Positions 1 to 10,639 of a DNA stretch of 64,000 nt are shown here, piece after piece. Each line of letters starts with the position of its first letter. Position 1 is the stretch's first letter. Location of the stretch: the NCBI GenBank assembly GCA_030704615.1, contig CM060732.1, positions 81,677,171 through 81,741,170 of the forward strand, written 5' to 3'. The notes below the pieces were generated by a model. That model saw only the letters and a list, made by a program, of their open reading frames with translations. It made no database searches and was not told the DNA's origin. This DNA is from Takakia lepidozioides. Taxonomy: Eukaryota; Streptophyta; Takakiopsida; Takakiales; Takakiaceae. Both the position numbers and the translations under genes were made by a program.

Positions 1-2
1 TC

Positions 3-1949
3 AAAGCTGGAATTGTACCAGATGTTGTTCTGAACACTGCTCTGATGAACATGTATGCGAAATGTGGGAGCATCGAGGATGCAAAGGGAGTGTTTGATAA
101 TATGGCTGAACGAAATGTGGTGTCGTGGAGCGCGATGATTGCAGGATATGCACATGAGGGGCGCGGGATAGAGGCTTTGGAGATGTATGAGCAAATGGTG
201 CGGGAAGGGGTGAAGCCCAACCACATCACGTTTGTTTGTGTTTGCAATGCGTGTGCCAGTCTGGCAGCCCTGGAATCGGGCAAAAAGGTGCATGGTGATA
301 TTGTTAAAGCTGGAATTGTACCAGACGTCATTCTGAACAGTACCCTCGTGGACATGTATGCCAAATGTGGGAGCATTGAGGATGCAAAGGGAGTGTTTGA
401 CAATATGGCGGAACGAAATGTGGTGTCCTGGAGTGCTTTGATTGCAGGATATGCACAGCAGGGGCATGGGGTGGAGGCTTTGGAGGCGTATGAGCAAATG
501 GTGCAGGAAGGGGTGAAGCCCAACCACATCACGTTTGTTTGCGTTTGCAATGCGTGTGCAAGCCTGGCAGCCCTGGAAAAGGGTAAAGAGGTCCATGGTG
601 ACATTGTCAAAGCTGGAATTGTACCGAATGTCATTCTGAGCAATTCCCTTGTGGACATGTATGCCAAATGCGGGTCCATCGAGGATGCAAAGGGAGTGTT
701 CGACCATATGGCTGAACGAGATGTAGTGTCTTGGAACGCAATGATCGCAGGATATGCACAGCAGGGGTGCGGGATGGAGGCTTTGGAGACCTATGAGCAA
801 ATGATGCGGGAAGGGGTGGAGCCCAACCATATCACGTTCGTTTGCATTTGCAATGCGTGTGCGAGCCTGGCAGCCCTGGAAAAGGGCAAAGAGGTCCATG
901 GTGCAATCGTCAAAGCTGGAATTGTACCAAATGTCATTTTGAACAGTACCCTTGTGGACATGTACGCCAAATGTGGGTGCATCGAGGATGCAAAAGGAGT
1001 GTTTGACAATATGGTCGAACGAAATGTGGTGTCATGGAGTGCAATGATTGCAGGATATGCGCGGCAGGGGTGCGGGATGGAGGCTTTGGAGACCTATGAG
1101 CAAATGGTGTGGGAAGGGGTGAAGCCGGACAGTATCACATTTATGTGTGTTCTCTCTGCATGCAGCCATGTTGGCCTACTGTATGAAGGAAGACGCTACT
1201 TTGATTCCTTGAGTCAAGATCATGGTGTCACTCCCACAGTAAAGCACTTTGGCTGCATGGTGGACCTCCTTGGACGTGCAGGGCGATTGGATGAGGCAGA
1301 GGATCTCATTGATAAAATGCCAATCAAACCAGATGCTGTGGTGTGGAAGGCCTTGCTTGGTGCCTGCAGAATCCATGGCAATGTGGAGATGGCTGAACGT
1401 GCGGCAACATCTATTCTCAAGTGGGATGAACTTGACGCCGCCACTTACGTGTTGCTATCAAACATCTATGCCACAGCTGGCAGGTGGGAGGATAGCGCAA
1501 AGGTGAGAAAAATGATGATCGTCAGAGGGGTTAGAAAGGAGCCAGGTCGCTGCTGCATTGAGGTTGGCACCAGGGTGCACACATTTGTTGTAGATGACCA
1601 ATTGCATCCCAAAATCAAGGAAATCCATGCTGAGCTGAGAAGATTGTCTGGGCAGATGAAGGAGACTGGGCATGTGCCTGACACACGATTTGTATTGCAT
1701 GATGTGGGGGAGGAGCAAAAGGAATTTTCTTTTTGCCACCACAGTGAGAAGCTGGCCATTGGTTTTGGGCTGATCAGTACGGCCCCTAGGACGCCTCTCC
1801 TTCTCATCAAGACTCTTCGGGTCTGTGGTGACTGCCACAGCTCCATCAAGTTGATCTCAAAGATTGTTGGCCGAGCAATTGTCGTACGGGATGCTAACCG
1901 CTTCCACCACTTTGAAGATGGGGTTTGTTCTTGTGAGGATTACTGGTGA
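3..1949 (+). CDS. PLS-class PPR protein with E, E+ and DYW domains, 5' end outside window
   Basis: The frame is open from base 3, so the start codon lies to the left of the window. The visible part has four P-L-S triplets of 101 residues (303 bp each), then E/E+ and a complete DYW deaminase-like domain ending in the DYW tripeptide. Counting from the first Met at base 45, the zinc-binding HSE lies near residue 566, CGDCH near 594 and CSC near 628. DYW-type PPR proteins are normally organellar C-to-U RNA editing factors; that role is inferred from the family. Using residue 5 and the last residue of each P and S motif, the order from the left edge is T/N, S/N, S/N, S/N, N/D, N/N, S/N, S/D, which suggests A,A,A,A,U,C or U,A,G with the L motifs skipped. 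No lesion is visible. The triplets are nearly identical in DNA, unlike most old PPR genes. Confidence 0.9.
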   Translation, partial: KAGIVPDVVLNTALMNMYAKCGSIEDAKGVFDNMAERNVVSWSAMIAGYAHEGRGIEALEMYEQMVREGVKPNHITFVCVCNACASLAALESGKKVHGDIVKAGIVPDVILNSTLVDMYAKCGSIEDAKGVFDNMAERNVVSWSALIAGYAQQGHGVEALEAYEQMVQEGVKPNHITFVCVCNACASLAALEKGKEVHGDIVKAGIVPNVILSNSLVDMYAKCGSIEDAKGVFDHMAERDVVSWNAMIAGYAQQGCGMEALETYEQMMREGVEPNHITFVCICNACASLAALEKGKEVHGAIVKAGIVPNVILNSTLVDMYAKCGCIEDAKGVFDNMVERNVVSWSAMIAGYARQGCGMEALETYEQMVWEGVKPDSITFMCVLSACSHVGLLYEGRRYFDSLSQDHGVTPTVKHFGCMVDLLGRAGRLDEAEDLIDKMPIKPDAVVWKALLGACRIHGNVEMAERAATSILKWDELDAATYVLLSNIYATAGRWEDSAKVRKMMIVRGVRKEPGRCCIEVGTRVHTFVVDDQLHPKIKEIHAELRRLSGQMKETGHVPDTRFVLHDVGEEQKEFSFCHHSEKLAIGFGLISTAPRTPLLLIKTLRVCGDCHSSIKLISKIVGRAIVVRDANRFHHFEDGVCSCEDYW

Positions 1950-2130
1950 AATGTTTTCTGGAAAGGTGCGAGTGTCTGGCTTCATTCATTAATCAGTGTA
2001 GCTACTCAGTTGATCCACCATTTCCTGAGAATATTGACCATGATGTACTGTTGAGGGTATTTCCTGTGGCATATCCACAGGAAATGATGGTGGGCTCTAC
2101 CCAGCATAGGTGGGAAGTCTACCCATAATT
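1950..2130 (+). other. 3' flank of PPR gene, duplicated downstream of the 11.6-14.4 kb copy
   Basis: About 180 bp after the stop is closely similar to bases 14410-14590 behind the related copy. Both flanks contain a perfect 11-bp-arm hairpin (ATTTCCTGTGG, loop CATAT, then the complement), here at 2059-2085 and there at 14523-14549. The duplicated segment therefore extends past the coding region. The hairpin would lie in the 3' UTR if the transcript reaches it. Confidence 0.75.
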
Positions 2131-4515
2131 GCACTTGACTGGAGCAGGTAATGAGTGAAGGTGGAAATTTTGACTGACTCTGGTGTGCGTGGTGGGGCTG
2201 AGCTTCTTCAAAGCTCGGAGATGGAAGTGAATACAATTAGTGGTGCAGCACTGTGCACAATGTTTTTTTCAGCATCTTAAATCTGGACATGTTTGTATCT
2301 CTCTTGTGGCGGTGCTTCAGATAGAGACCTTGACTAGTGTGTATGTGTCAGTTTAACCCACCAAGATCCAATCCCATGGTGGCCACTTGAAAGTTCACCT
2401 AGTGATTGGAATGGTATTTGGGTATTCTGTTGTTGATTGATGCGGCATGAATTGGATTTGTAGTTGTCTATAGTTCAAGACCAGATTTGGGATTATTGTA
2501 TTGTATAGCAAACAATTGTGCATAGTTTCTTGCAACTATTGGCGATACGGCTAGTGTTCCAGGAAGGAGGTGCCAATTGCTGGCGTGACTCTTCGTTAAG
2601 ATTTGGGAAAGTAGCATGCAGATAGGATCAATAGGTTGAGAACTGTCTGGATTCTCAATTTATCGTTCACTTTTCACCCTAAATACTAGGAATAGAATCA
2701 GTGATGACACGGTTTGCTAGTTCACGCAACCCATGTCAAGAAAGCACGATGTCAACGAGGAGTGGGGATGGAAGAGGTGACAAACACATTGATGCAGGCC
2801 TAACTCAAATGGATGTGGTAATCCAAGTCGTCCGAAGAGTTGTGGTAAAGAGAGTGGCAGACATCGGGAAAGATGGAATCACTACTGCGTTTTGAGGGGG
2901 TAACGTTTCCTGTCCTTCCCCGAGCACATTCTGAAGCAACTCCTTCCCGGGAGGAATTAGTGACGCCCTAGACATCGCCTGTATTCGAAGCGACCTCTTT
3001 GCTATCGCCATACATACCCAACCTGAGACTTATTGGAAAAAATCTTAAGTCATTTACAGTGACGATCAAGGAGCAAAGCAATCGCTTGTCCTGCGTTTGT
3101 AGCCCCGAGAGGCCATCACTCTTTGGAATCTCTAGAAAAGCAGATGCTCTATACTTTCAACAAACAGACCGTCTCCATCATTGTGCTTCTAACCAAAATC
3201 TTCTTTAACAATTGAGGCTAACAAGGTTTGGAACGCTCTGTGTAGACATTGACAAGAACCCAGACAATGAGGTTGCGCACCACTGAAGGTTTTCAAGCCA
3301 CCTGGGGACAAGGAGTTCATGAGCCCGAGGGAGGCACTCCCGAATCCTCATATGCCACAAATTCTAAGAGTATTTTGGATACAACTGTTGACTCAATTTG
3401 GTAGGACCCTGAAGGACGTTCTAAGAGCCTCAAACACGACTTCTACATATCTCTCTCATCCTTGAAGCTTCTTGTGCCTCTTTTGGCAGCTTGCATGATA
3501 ACAATGATAAACCAAGCTTTGCCGATTAAAGTTCAAAGTGAAGCCAAAATAGCTCGAAGCATTTGAGGGTGTTTGAAATCCGAAGGCACTAAACACATGG
3601 CTCTTAGAGCTAGAGCAATACTTCCGAGCATCCAAATTGAGTGACAAGGACCGCGCGGAAGTGACTTGTTTGAGGGGTACTTATATCCAACAATGGTGGC
3701 AAAAGTGCCTTCGGGACTGGGGGTTGACCGCAGAATCGATGAATTGGAGCTTATAGCCCTCATTGATTCGCGATGGTCAATGTGAGAGTGTTTTGATGGA
3801 TTTCATAGTTTGGTATCCATTTTGGCACCCCATTTTTTTCATTGTTTCATTTATGTACTACACTCGGCTAGAGGATACCAACCATATCGATCTACTTCTC
3901 AGGCTAGGAGATATAAAGATGGCTTTGGCAGGCCCACCCCCCAAATAGGGCAGTAGGCGTGAGGCGAAGTGGCTCTTAGTTACGTTGGTTTCGGCCGGAG
4001 TCTTCTCTTTCATGGCTTTGGCAACATAACCAAATGTATTATCCGGCGACCATCTTATCTATTGCAATCATTCCCACCCACATAAGAGTTTTTGCAATTG
4101 TGTTCCATTTTCAACACGACTACCTTGGAGGTCTTCAGACGTCTTTTAGGGCTAGAGGCTATTTTGGATAGCGCTTACCAATTTCATCTCAAGTTGCGGG
4201 TCTTATTAGAGCCGGGTTCCATGGGCAGCTGCAAGCGCCCGAATCGCCCCCAAGATTCACGAGAGGCGCTATTGGTCGAAATAGCATATTCCCTAAGGGG
4301 CGGGCCCACGAATCGCTCCTTGCAAAGAGGCGCAAAAAAACGTCCCTTCACAACGATCGAATTTTGCGGGCCCTAACAGACACCCTTGTCTTTTCCTCCA
4401 GCGGGGCCCGCAGCAGAATTTTATTGATTTTCATCCAAAGTAACTTAGATTGTAGGAGGGGGAATGATTTTTAACATCTTCATCCAAAATTGACATCAAT
4501 TGCTACTCCACCTTT
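2131..4515. other. Intergenic, no gene recognised
   Basis: Only short open frames without recognisable domains occur here. The composition is ordinary up to about 4.2 kb, then GC-rich around 4220-4400. The segment CGGGCGCTTGC near 4709 and its complement near 4232 hint at a small inverted repeat next to the truncated PPR copy, but 11 bp is not enough to call an element. Confidence 0.5.
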
Positions 4516-4519
4516 CAAC

Positions 4520-4600
4520 TGGAAGGCAGTAGCCCTTGTGGTGAAGAGACACCATAAGTTACGCTCCGTTGGGGAGGCGTCATACTTTTAATTGCTACTT
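4520..4600 (+). repeat. SINE-like tail fragment
   Basis: This stretch shares GAGACACCATAA, TTACGCT and the preceding GCAGTAGCCCTT block with the minus-strand tail at about 49292-49356, which adjoins a tRNA-like head. The order of blocks is the same in both. The tRNA-like head is not visible here, so this is a partial copy. Confidence 0.5.
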
Positions 4601-4681
4601 ACTATGTCATGGGCCCTCATAGAATTGGTGCCAAGATTTCTAGAGGGGTGAATGGAAAGGTCTCCATGGAACCACCCCCTC

Positions 4682-7297
4682 TCATTTTTTAAGGGGCAAT
4701 TCCCTCCTGCGGGCGCTTGCTTGGGGGGGCCGTTTGGGAGTGCCAACTTCAATGCAGCGGCGACCTGGCTCCTTTCTAACCCCTCTGACCTTGATTACTT
4801 CTCTCACCTTTGTGCTATCGTCCCACCTGCCAGCTGTGGCATAGATGTTGGATAGCAACACGTAAGTTGCGGTGTCCTGTTCATCCCGCTTGAGAATAGA
4901 TGTTGCCGCACGTTCAGCCATCTCCACATTGCCATGGATTCTGCAAGCACCAAGCAAGGCCTTCCACACCATAGCATCTGGTTTCATCGGCATCTTATTA
5001 ATAAGGTCCTCTGCCTCATCCAATTGACCGGCACGTCCAAGAAGGTCCACCATGCAGCCAAAGTGCTTTACTGTCGGAGTGACACCATGATCTTGACTGA
5101 GGGAATCGAAGAAGTGTCTTCCTTCGTACAGTAAGCCAACATGGCTGCATGCAGAGAGAGCACATATAAATGTGATACTGTCCGGCTTCAAGCCTTCCTT
5201 TTGCATTCCTTCAAATAGTTGCAGGACCTCCCTATGACAACCATGCTGGGCATATCCTGCCATCATTGCATTCCAGGAAACCGCATCTCGTTCCGCCATA
5301 TTGTCGAATACTCCCTTTGCATCGTCGATGCACCCACATTTGGCATACATGTCCACGAGAGTATTGTTCAGAATGACATCTGGTACGATTCCAGCTTTGA
5401 CGATGTCACCATGGACCTCTTTGGCCTTTTCCAGGGCTGCCAGGATCGCACACACATTGCAAAGACAAACAAACGTGATGTGGTCAGGCTTCACCCCTTC
5501 CCGCAACATTTGCTTATAAGTCTCCAAAGCCTCCATCCTGAACCCCTGCTGTTTATATCCTGAAATCATTGCGTTCCATGACACCACATCTCGTTCAGCC
5601 ATATTGTCGAACACTCCCTTTGCATCCTCGATGCACCCACATTTGGCATACATGTCTGCGAGGGTATTGTTCAGAAAGACATCTGGTACAACTCCAGCTT
5701 TGATGATGTCACCATGGACCTCCCTGCCCTTTTCCAGGGCTGCCAGGCTCGCACACGCATTGCAAACGCAAACAAATGTGATATGGTTGGGCTTCACCCC
5801 TTCCAGCATCATTTGCTCATAGGTCTCCAAAGCCTCCATCCCGCACCCCTGCTGTGCATATCCTGTAATCATTGTGTTCCAGGAGGCCGCATCTCGTTCA
5901 GCCATTTTATCAAACACTCCTGTTGCATCCTTGATGCACCCACATTTGGCATACATGTCCATGAGGGCATTGCTCAGAATGACATTTGGTACAATTCCAC
6001 CTGAGACGATGTCACCATGGACCACTCTGCCCTTTTCCAGGGCTGCCAGGCTTGCACATGCATTCAAAATGAAAACAAACGTGATGGGATCAGGCTTCAC
6101 CTCTTCCCTCACCATTTGCTCATAGCTCTCCAAAGCCTCCATCCCCCGCCCCTGCTGTGCATATCCTGCAATCATCGCGTTCCAAGACACCACATCTCGT
6201 TCGGCCATATTGTTGAACACTCGTTCTGCATCCTGGATGCACCCACATTTGGCATACATGTCCACGAGGGTATTGTTCAGAATGACATTTGGTAGAATTT
6301 CAGCTTTGACGATGTCACCATGGACCTCTTTGCCCTTTTCCAGGGTTGCCAGGTTTGCACAGGAATTGCAAACGCAAACAAATGTAATGTGGTTGGGTTT
6401 CACCCCTTCCCTAACCATTTGCTCATAGGTCTCCAAAGCCTCCATCCCATGCCCATGCTGTGCATATCCTGCGATCATGGCGTTCCAAGACACCACATCT
6501 CGTTCAGTCATATTGTCGAACACTCCCTTTGCATCCTCAATGCACCCGCATTTGGCATACATGTCCACGAGGGTATTGTTCAGCACAACATCTGGTTCAA
6601 TTCCCGCTTTGATGATGTCACCATGGACCTCTCGGCCCTTTTCCAGGGCTGCTAGGCTTGCACACGCATTGCAGACAGAAATAAACGTGATGTGGTTGGG
6701 CTTCACCCCTTCCCACACCATTTGCTCATAGGTCTCCAAAGCCTCCATCCCACACCCATGCTGTGCATATCCTGCAATCATCGCGCTCCAAGACACCACA
6801 TTTTGTTCAGTAATTATGTGGAACACTCCCTTTGCATCCTCAATGCACCCACATTTGGCATACATGTCCACCAGGGTACTATTCAGAATGACATCTGGTA
6901 CAATTCCAGCTTTGACAATGTCCCCATGGACTTCCTTGCCCTTATCCAGGGCTCCCAGGCTCGCACACACCTTGCAAACGCAAACAAACGTGATGTGGTC
7001 GGGCTTCACCCCTTCCCTCATCATTTGCTCATAGGTCTCCAAAGCCTCCATCCCGCGCCCCTGCCGTGCATAAGCTGTGATCATCGCAGTCCAAGACACC
7101 ACATCTCGTTCAGCCATATTGTCCAACACTCCCTTTGCATCCTCAATGCTCCCACATCTCGCATACATGTTCATCAGAGCAGTGTTTAGAACAACATCTG
7201 GTACAATTCCAGCTTTGACAATGTCACCATGGTTGAGGTGCCTGATTTTATCAACAGTGCTGCCGCTGCTGCTGCTTCCAGTTGACCATCTACCCAT
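4682..7297 (-). CDS. PPR protein, PLS-E type, DYW domain lost
   Basis: An uninterrupted 871-residue frame carries seven P-L-S triplets of 101 residues and an E/E+ region. It matches the neighbouring DYW genes up to IEVGT, then switches at about 4740 to an unrelated tail (PKRPPQASARRR) and stops. The DYW domain is absent and the flanking sequence is GC-rich, so a rearrangement removed it. The N-terminus is also altered: the usual PPR start region is deleted. The frame now begins in the serine-rich MGRWSTGSSSSG, which is the PDF-exon DNA read in another frame. The ATG equivalent to that of the 11.6 kb copy (about 7233) is out of frame with the repeats. Without DYW, a PPR-E protein could act only with a DYW partner in trans. 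A transcribed relic is equally possible, although the intact frame argues for fairly recent rearrangement. Confidence 0.75.
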   Translation of the reverse strand: MGRWSTGSSSSGSTVDKIRHLNHGDIVKAGIVPDVVLNTALMNMYARCGSIEDAKGVLDNMAERDVVSWTAMITAYARQGRGMEALETYEQMMREGVKPDHITFVCVCKVCASLGALDKGKEVHGDIVKAGIVPDVILNSTLVDMYAKCGCIEDAKGVFHIITEQNVVSWSAMIAGYAQHGCGMEALETYEQMVWEGVKPNHITFISVCNACASLAALEKGREVHGDIIKAGIEPDVVLNNTLVDMYAKCGCIEDAKGVFDNMTERDVVSWNAMIAGYAQHGHGMEALETYEQMVREGVKPNHITFVCVCNSCANLATLEKGKEVHGDIVKAEILPNVILNNTLVDMYAKCGCIQDAERVFNNMAERDVVSWNAMIAGYAQQGRGMEALESYEQMVREEVKPDPITFVFILNACASLAALEKGRVVHGDIVSGGIVPNVILSNALMDMYAKCGCIKDATGVFDKMAERDAASWNTMITGYAQQGCGMEALETYEQMMLEGVKPNHITFVCVCNACASLAALEKGREVHGDIIKAGVVPDVFLNNTLADMYAKCGCIEDAKGVFDNMAERDVVSWNAMISGYKQQGFRMEALETYKQMLREGVKPDHITFVCLCNVCAILAALEKAKEVHGDIVKAGIVPDVILNNTLVDMYAKCGCIDDAKGVFDNMAERDAVSWNAMMAGYAQHGCHREVLQLFEGMQKEGLKPDSITFICALSACSHVGLLYEGRHFFDSLSQDHGVTPTVKHFGCMVDLLGRAGQLDEAEDLINKMPMKPDAMVWKALLGACRIHGNVEMAERAATSILKRDEQDTATYVLLSNIYATAGRWDDSTKVREVIKVRGVRKEPGRRCIEVGTPKRPPQASARRRELPLKK

Positions 7298-7949
7298 GCA
7301 GGTTTGTTGTAGCTATGGGAATCATACGTAGTCTTGTGCTTGAAATCCGGCCCTCTTGGATGAATCTGGACCCACACTCTATCCCTGCTCCTTCAGCTAT
7401 CCCTGCCTCTGCACAACTCATGCATACATCCTCGCCTTGCTGCTAGCAGCTGACAAAGACAGAGGAGCAGACGCAATTCAGCATAGGAACTAGTGTATGA
7501 TGAGTAGGGCTGGGGTGTCTGCTAGAACAACTCTCTTTATTTCAGGTCCTTCATCTCGGATACTAACAAGATCTGCCCAATCTGTCATGCAGGATCCATC
7601 TATTCGATTGAGCACTGCCTCGTCCAGTGCCTGCTGGTGGCTTGAATATGGGGGAAAGTTATCAGGTTCTCTTCCAAAATGGAATTCTCATACCCTGTCT
7701 CCCAATCCGTCCTTGCTTCTACTTAATTTACATTTCAACACCCTTGGAGCAATTGACCAGTATGGGCTCATTATACTCTGCGTGCACACCCTCTTGCAGA
7801 TTTGGAAGTGTGATTCGGATTCATTGAAGGATTCGGATTGTTTCAGATTCGGATGTTACTTTGTCTAACACGCATTCACCTTTTTGCCTTGATTGTCCCA
7901 CTGTTGACTGGGGTTGGAGAAATATTCCTTCCAAAGCTTCTCTTCATCT
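7233..7949 (-). other. OSB-type PDF-motif split exons, unit 1
   Basis: On the minus strand, exon A (7949-7880) reads LWKEYFSNPSQQWDN and ends at a GTGAAT donor. Exon B (from 7365, after GGGTCCAG) reads IHPRGPDFKHK and on through NKPAWVDGQL into an alanine run. Together they resemble the roughly 50-residue PDF motif (WWDN, then PDFKHK, then W-V/L) found at the C-terminus of plant OSB single-stranded DNA-binding proteins. The intron is about 514 bp and part of it (near 7470-7530) is inverted relative to other units. Exon B runs directly into the leader of the DYW-less PPR frame, in a different frame. Confidence 0.6.
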
Positions 7950-8129
7950 CTTTAATCTGCTTTTGGATACTTTCCTGTTGCCACAATAGCAGTAACATGT
8001 CAAAATCAATCCAGACCATCATAGATCACCCAACAAGCTAACTTGCAGGTTTCAACATGAAAAATCAGGGTGACTCTAGAAAAAGCGAAAAACAGGCTGA
8101 TATGTGTTGAACAAGTTGCCTTCATTAGC

Positions 8130-8492
8130 AGTGCCTGTTTTATCAATTGCGGCACCGCCGCTGCTTCCAGATGACCATCTACCCATGCAGGTTTCTTGTA
8201 GCTATCAATCCACAGGGAATCATAGATTATCATGTGCTTGAAATCCGGCCCTCTTGGATGAATCTGGACCCACACTCCTTCAGCTATCCCTGCCTCTGCA
8301 CAAGTCAAGCATGCATCCTTGCCTTGCCGCTAGCGGCTGACAATGACAGCCTACATTTGTTCTAGCAAACACCCCAATTCCTATGCCGAATTGCATCTGC
8401 TTCTCTCTTACCAGGCATTCACCTTTTTGCCTTGATTGTCCCACCATTGACTGGGGTCTGAAAAATATTCCTTCCAAAGCCTCTCCGCGCCT
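8130..8492 (-). other. OSB-type PDF-motif split exons, unit 2
   Basis: Exon A spans 8492-8423 (AACAG acceptor, GTGAAT donor) and reads ERLWKEYFSDPSQWWDN. Exon B from 8263 reads IHPRGPDFKHM, then YKKPAWVDGHLEAAA. The exon A donor and exon B acceptor phases agree (phase 0). Downstream of exon B the frame runs into non-homologous sequence. No OB-fold portion of an OSB gene is visible nearby, so this is an isolated motif unit. Confidence 0.6.
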
Positions 8493-8649
8493 CTGTTATC
8501 TGTGTTTGGATATTTTCCTGTTGCCACATTGGCAGTCACATGTCAAAATCAAGCCCAACCACCATAGATCCACCAAACGAGCTAACTTGGAGAATTCAAC
8601 ACGAAAAACTAGGGACGACTCTGATAAGAGGGCGAAACAGCCTGAAATG

Positions 8650-8842
8650 TGGTGAAGAAGAATGTGCCCTCACCACTTTGTCCTTGACCTTGAGTCATGG
8701 CAGCTAGCTTTTCTTTCAACCATGGAGGATTCAACCGACCATCAACCCAAAAGGACCTCTTGTGCGTGCTGCTTGTGTATGTAGTCAGGTGAACTCGGAT
8801 TGGTCTGTGAGGACAACCACCACGGTACAGCTGAGCAGCCAT
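8650..8842 (-). other. Diverged PDF-motif exon B, unit 3
   Basis: The minus frame reads CPHRPIRVHL, then KRSFWVDGRLNPPWLKEKL. The second half matches the end of the PDF motif, but PDFKHK is replaced. The mirror-image copy lies on the plus strand at 9710-9900, and a third copy lies at 60590-60800 (minus). This is a separate, older subfamily of the exon. Confidence 0.5.
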
Positions 8843-8944
8843 AGATTTTAACTCGCCTCCTAAGACCTAAGACCAAGGACCTTGTAAACACCAAGAAAAA
8901 TACCAAATCATGGTACTAACAGGAAGAACCCACATTTGCAGGAT

Positions 8945-9595
8945 GGACAACACCTTGCGATTGCGTTTGTCCCGCCATTGAGAAGGATCGTCGTGCCAGC
9001 TCTGCTCCATGCTATACAGTAGACCTTTGTGCCCCAAAATCCGACAGCATCAACATTTTGACAAGTTCCCTTCTGGAGGAACTTCAGTGCTCTTTCAACA
9101 CAATTGATGGAAGTCACTTTGGGCTCCATTGGACTTGACACAATGAGTAACACTCGAACATGTCCAAACTTATACATATGCTAAACCAGCTTATGTCTGT
9201 AGTCGGGAGATTTTTGAAGTGGTCTGTGAAAATGACCAGGGGGCAGCTGAGCAGCCACAAGTCTCAACGACACCCCCAAGTGCCCTCAGAGCTTCAACTC
9301 CCTCATCCTCTGCTCAACAATCTGCTTCAATAAGCTTTCTGAGGGCTTCATAATCCTTATGCTCCTAGCTCCAATTTAAACATAATTGCATTATATTCAA
9401 AGAATTTTGAATAGTTTCAAGCCAATTGCGAGTAGAGGAGAAGAAGAAGCATTTTGTAGTTGAAGTGAATTGTCAACAATTCAATTGAATTGCAGATTAG
9501 GGTTGAGCAAAAGATTTTTTTTCCTTTACAGTTCTAGTGACAACTGAAGGTTCATGCTTGCAGCAATTTCTTAATATACGATGTGAAGAATTTTG
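8945..9595. other. Central spacer of the inverted duplication
   Basis: This is unique sequence between two arms that read the same on opposite strands; the arm ends meet at about 8945 and 9595. It holds only short open frames without recognised domains. It is the natural place for a shared bidirectional promoter, but I see no clear TATA or other motif. Confidence 0.6.
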
Positions 9596-9960
9596 TCCAT
9601 CCTGCAAATGTGGGTTCTTCCTGTTAGTATCATGATCTGGTATTTTTCCTTGGTGTTTACAAGGTGCTTGGGAGGGTCAGCTTGGTCTTAGGAGGCCGAG
9701 TTAAAATCTATGGCTGCTCAGCTGCACCGTGGTGGTTGTCCTCACAGACCAATCCGAGTTCACCTGACTACAGACACAAGCAGCATGCACAAGAGGTCCT
9801 TTTGCGTTGATGGTTGGTTGAATCCTCCATGGTTGAAAGAAAAGCTAGCTGCCATGACACAAGGTCAAGGACAAAGTGGTGAGGGCACATTCTTCTTCAA
9901 CATACTTCAGCCTGTTTGCCCTCTCATCAGAGTCGTCCCTAATTTTCATGTTGAATTCTC
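9596..9960 (+). other. Diverged PDF-motif exon B, unit 4 (mirror of unit 3)
   Basis: The plus strand copies 8945-8600 in inverted orientation, including the AAATGTGGGTTCTTCC edge. It encodes CPHRPIRVHL and VDGWLNPPWLKEKL followed by AAMTQGQGQSGEGTFF. The two copies remain readable over most of their length. Confidence 0.5.
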
Positions 9961-10055
9961 CAAGTTAGCTTGTTGGTGGATCTATGGTGGGTGGGCTTGA
10001 TTTGACGTGTGACTGCCAATGAGGCAACAGGAAAATATCCAAAAACAGATAACAG

Positions 10056-10452
10056 AGATGAGGAGAGGCTTTGGAGGAAATATTTTTCCGACCCCAGTCG
10101 ATGGTGGGACAATCGAAGGCAAAAAGGTGAGTTCCTTTTAGATTACAGAGGTTAGCAGACTCAATTCAGCAGAGGAACTAGTGTGTTATGAGGAGGGTGG
10201 GGTGTTTGCTAGAGCAGATGTAGGCTGTCATTGTCAGCCGCTAGCATCAACGCGCGGATGTATGCATGATTGTGCAGAGGCAGGGATAGCTGAAGGAGCA
10301 GGGATAGAGTGTGGGTCCAGATTCATCCACGAAGGCCGGATGTTAAGCACAAGATTACCTATGATTCCCTGTTGATCAATAGCTACAAGAAACCTGCAGG
10401 TCATCTGGAGGTGGTGGCAGCTGCAGCGGCGGCGGCACAATTGATAAAACAG
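10056..10452 (+). other. OSB-type PDF-motif split exons, unit 5
   Basis: Exon A (10056-10126, after TAACAG) reads DEERLWRKYFSDPSRWWDNRRQK and ends at GTGAGT. It carries one extra base before the donor compared with sister units, which would shift the frame on splicing. Exon B (10321-10452, after GGGTCCAG) reads IHPRRPDVKHK and YKKPAGHLE. PDF is changed to PDV and the WVDG tryptophan is lost, so this unit is probably decayed. Confidence 0.55.
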
Positions 10453-10639
10453 GTACTGCTAATGAAGGCACCTTCTTCAACACATTTCAGCGTGTTTTTC
10501 CCTCTTATCAGAGTCGTCCCTACTTTTTCATGTTGAATTCTGCAAGCTAGCTCGTTGAGTATCTATGATGGTCTGGATTAATTTAGACATGTTACTGCGA
10601 ATGTGGCAACAGGAAAGTATCCAAAAGCAGATTAAAGAG

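Noticed and set aside
791-1009. Open frames on the opposite strand of the PPR genes (many, each about 72 codons)
   Set aside because: They recur at 303-bp spacing because the antisense of the PPR unit happens to be open. They encode no known domain and track the repeat exactly.
7490-7868. 123-codon plus-strand frame between PDF exons
   Set aside because: It lies in the intron of unit 1, is partly inverted repeat sequence, and has no recognised domain.
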